Positions 6,235-7,448 of a stretch of 7,448 nt of DNA are shown in pieces. How positions within the stretch are numbered: the first letter of the stretch is position 1; each line of letters opens with the position of its first letter. The notes under the pieces are model-generated. The model did not search any database. It was not told where the DNA came from and saw only the letters and a list, made by a program, of their open reading frames with translations. This DNA comes from Thermoproteota archaeon. Lineage in GTDB: Archaea > Korarchaeota > Korarchaeia > Korarchaeales > Korarchaeaceae. The DNA lies in NCBI GenBank assembly GCA_015521385.1, contig WAOH01000225.1:1-7448 (forward strand), in the 5' to 3' direction. Both the position numbers and the translations under genes were made by a program.

Positions 6235-7448
6235 ACACTCCTATCAGGGCCGTAGCCCTCTTCCTCAGGAGCAGATTCGCTCCCACTATGAACACGAACT
6301 GGAGGGTCATCAGCAGGAATCCCAGCGCGGCGGGCTGGAATGTACCGCCAGCGAGACCGTGGAAGAGCATATCGTACATCTTCCAAGTCATCGGAGCGTC
6401 CCTGTGGTTCGCATCTCCGACGACTATGCCCGTGCTGACCTCCGACATTGAGTAGATGAATGAGAGCATCCCTCCGGCCAGGACATTGAGCAGGATCATG
6501 GGCATCACTATGGAGAAGAACGTCCTGGTCCTGCTGGCCCCTACCGTCCAGGCCACCTCATCCAGGGTCTTATCCGTCTGTTCTAACCCTGAGAATACCG
6601 CTCTCACGGTGAATGGGATCTTCCTCACTGTATAGGAGGCGATCAGGAGCGGGGCTCCACTTATCGTGGGGCTGAGGGGGGTGCCCAAGTAGGTGAGGAA
6701 GAGACCCGTGGCGACCGCTATCCCCGGCACGGCGATGGGTATGGTCACGAGGAGGTCCAGGGCCTCTATTCCCGGTAGGGACTTCTTCCTAGACACCAGG
6801 TAAGCGGCGCTCACCCCCAGCACCACCATGAAGAGCGTCGCTATGGACGAGTAAACCAAGCTGTTGACTATGCACCTGCTCGCCTCCTCATCGCTCAGTA
6901 CGGCCACGAAGTTGTCCAGTGTGAAGCTCGATGGGAGGAGGGTCGGTCCCCACTGCTTGGCGAAGGCCAAGAGGGTCACACCGATGTGGGGCAGCGTGGC
7001 GAAGAAGAGGACCCCGAATATGAAGGCGTAGACTAGGAGAGTCACCACCGGCGAGAGCTTCTTCCTCTTAGGCCTCCAGGTACCTCCCTTGCTCAGCATC
7101 GCGTACTTCTTCAGGCTGACGTACCTCCTCACGCCCACGAAGACTAGGCCCGATATCACGAGGAGGATCATCGCCAAGGTAGTGGCTTCCTGGGAGATCA
7201 GGCCAGCGGGAGTGAATATCCTGTTGAATATCTGGAAGGTGAGCACCTTCTCAGCGGTCGTCCCCTTGAACACTATGGGCGTGCCCAAGTCCTCGAGTGA
7301 GAGGATGAACACGAGCAGGGCACCGGCCTCCACCCCAGGAGTAGCCAGCGGCAGCGTCACGGTCCTGAAGAGCCTGAAGCCGCTGGCCCCCATGTTGATT
7401 GCCTGCTCTTCGAGGGTGGGATCTACGCTTATCAGGGCCGTGTACGAG
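6233..7448 (-). CDS. ABC importer permease, fused two-domain type, partial
   Basis: The visible 404 residues are the C-terminal part of a membrane subunit. The reading frame stays open to the window edge and the real start lies beyond 7448. The internal ATG at 7393 is not the start, because it falls inside a conserved motif. Two EAA loops, which dock onto the ATPase, are present. The first, at 7349-7408, runs E-Q-A-x3-G-x9-V-x-L-P. The second, at 6500-6559, runs E-V-A-x3-G-x9-I-x-M-P. They are 283 residues apart, so two complete MetI-type permease domains are fused in one chain, as in FbpB (ferric iron), ThiP (thiamine) and related importers. Such a protein usually has about 12 helices and 500-600 residues. 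The linker near 105-135 of the visible part is strongly basic (R-R-Y, K-K, R-P-K-R-K-K). The solute-binding protein would be expected upstream of this gene. Confidence 0.93.
   Translation of the reverse strand, partial: SYTALISVDPTLEEQAINMGASGFRLFRTVTLPLATPGVEAGALLVFILSLEDLGTPIVFKGTTAEKVLTFQIFNRIFTPAGLISQEATTLAMILLVISGLVFVGVRRYVSLKKYAMLSKGGTWRPKRKKLSPVVTLLVYAFIFGVLFFATLPHIGVTLLAFAKQWGPTLLPSSFTLDNFVAVLSDEEASRCIVNSLVYSSIATLFMVVLGVSAAYLVSRKKSLPGIEALDLLVTIPIAVPGIAVATGLFLTYLGTPLSPTISGAPLLIASYTVRKIPFTVRAVFSGLEQTDKTLDEVAWTVGASRTRTFFSIVMPMILLNVLAGGMLSFIYSMSEVSTGIVVGDANHRDAPMTWKMYDMLFHGLAGGTFQPAALGFLLMTLQFVFIVGANLLLRKRATALIGV

Noticed and set aside
5828..6451. Plus-strand open frames opposite the ABC genes
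   Set aside because: They are antisense to strongly conserved coding motifs of the ATPase and permease and are best seen as shadows.
7391..7393. ATG 7393 as the start of the permease
   Set aside because: The frame stays open upstream to the window edge and the codons there complete the first EAA motif, so the gene is truncated by the window rather than starting here.

Overview
The window looks like a piece of a thermophilic archaeal genome, probably of the Thermoproteota/Korarchaeota type. This is inferred from three things. Arginine is coded mostly by AGG and isoleucine often by ATA. Two genes carry Shine-Dalgarno sites of the GAGGTGAT type. One gene has an archaeal TATA box (CTTTTAAA) and the residue pattern of the archaeal 1-Cys-like (Prx6-group) thioredoxin peroxidase, C50/R126/C210/C216. 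The species cannot be fixed from this sequence alone.

Layout. (1) 23-1180 (+): a soluble, beta-rich protein of unknown function, probably propeller-like. (2) 1181-1302: a compact promoter with a TATA box and a cluster of inverted repeats, then peroxiredoxin 1303-1965 (+), followed by a T-rich terminator. (3) 2177-3301 (+) and 3504-4700 (-): two different 12-TM major facilitator transporters facing each other tail to tail across a 202-bp gap. The gap holds an unexplained open frame on the minus strand. (4) 4701-5161: 461 bp without a clear gene. Its left half carries a short plus-strand open frame that may be a gene remnant. It then has an AT-rich block with a TATA-like box, followed by a GC-rich, hairpin-rich stretch that could encode a structured RNA. 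(5) 5162-6223 and 6233-7448 (both -): an ABC importer operon. The fused, two-domain permease comes first and is cut by the right edge of the window. The ATPase follows with a 9-nt gap, and its Shine-Dalgarno site overlaps the permease stop codon.

Together the window encodes peroxide detoxification (peroxiredoxin), two efflux-type or uptake-type secondary transporters of unknown substrate, and an ATP-driven importer of the ferric iron/thiamine/phosphonate/polyamine group. The solute-binding protein of the importer is not in the window and probably lies beyond position 7448. No complete mobile element, CRISPR array, rRNA or tRNA was found. The least explained parts are the inverted-repeat cluster in the peroxiredoxin promoter, the candidate RNA at about 4998-5160, and the two orphan open frames in the gaps.
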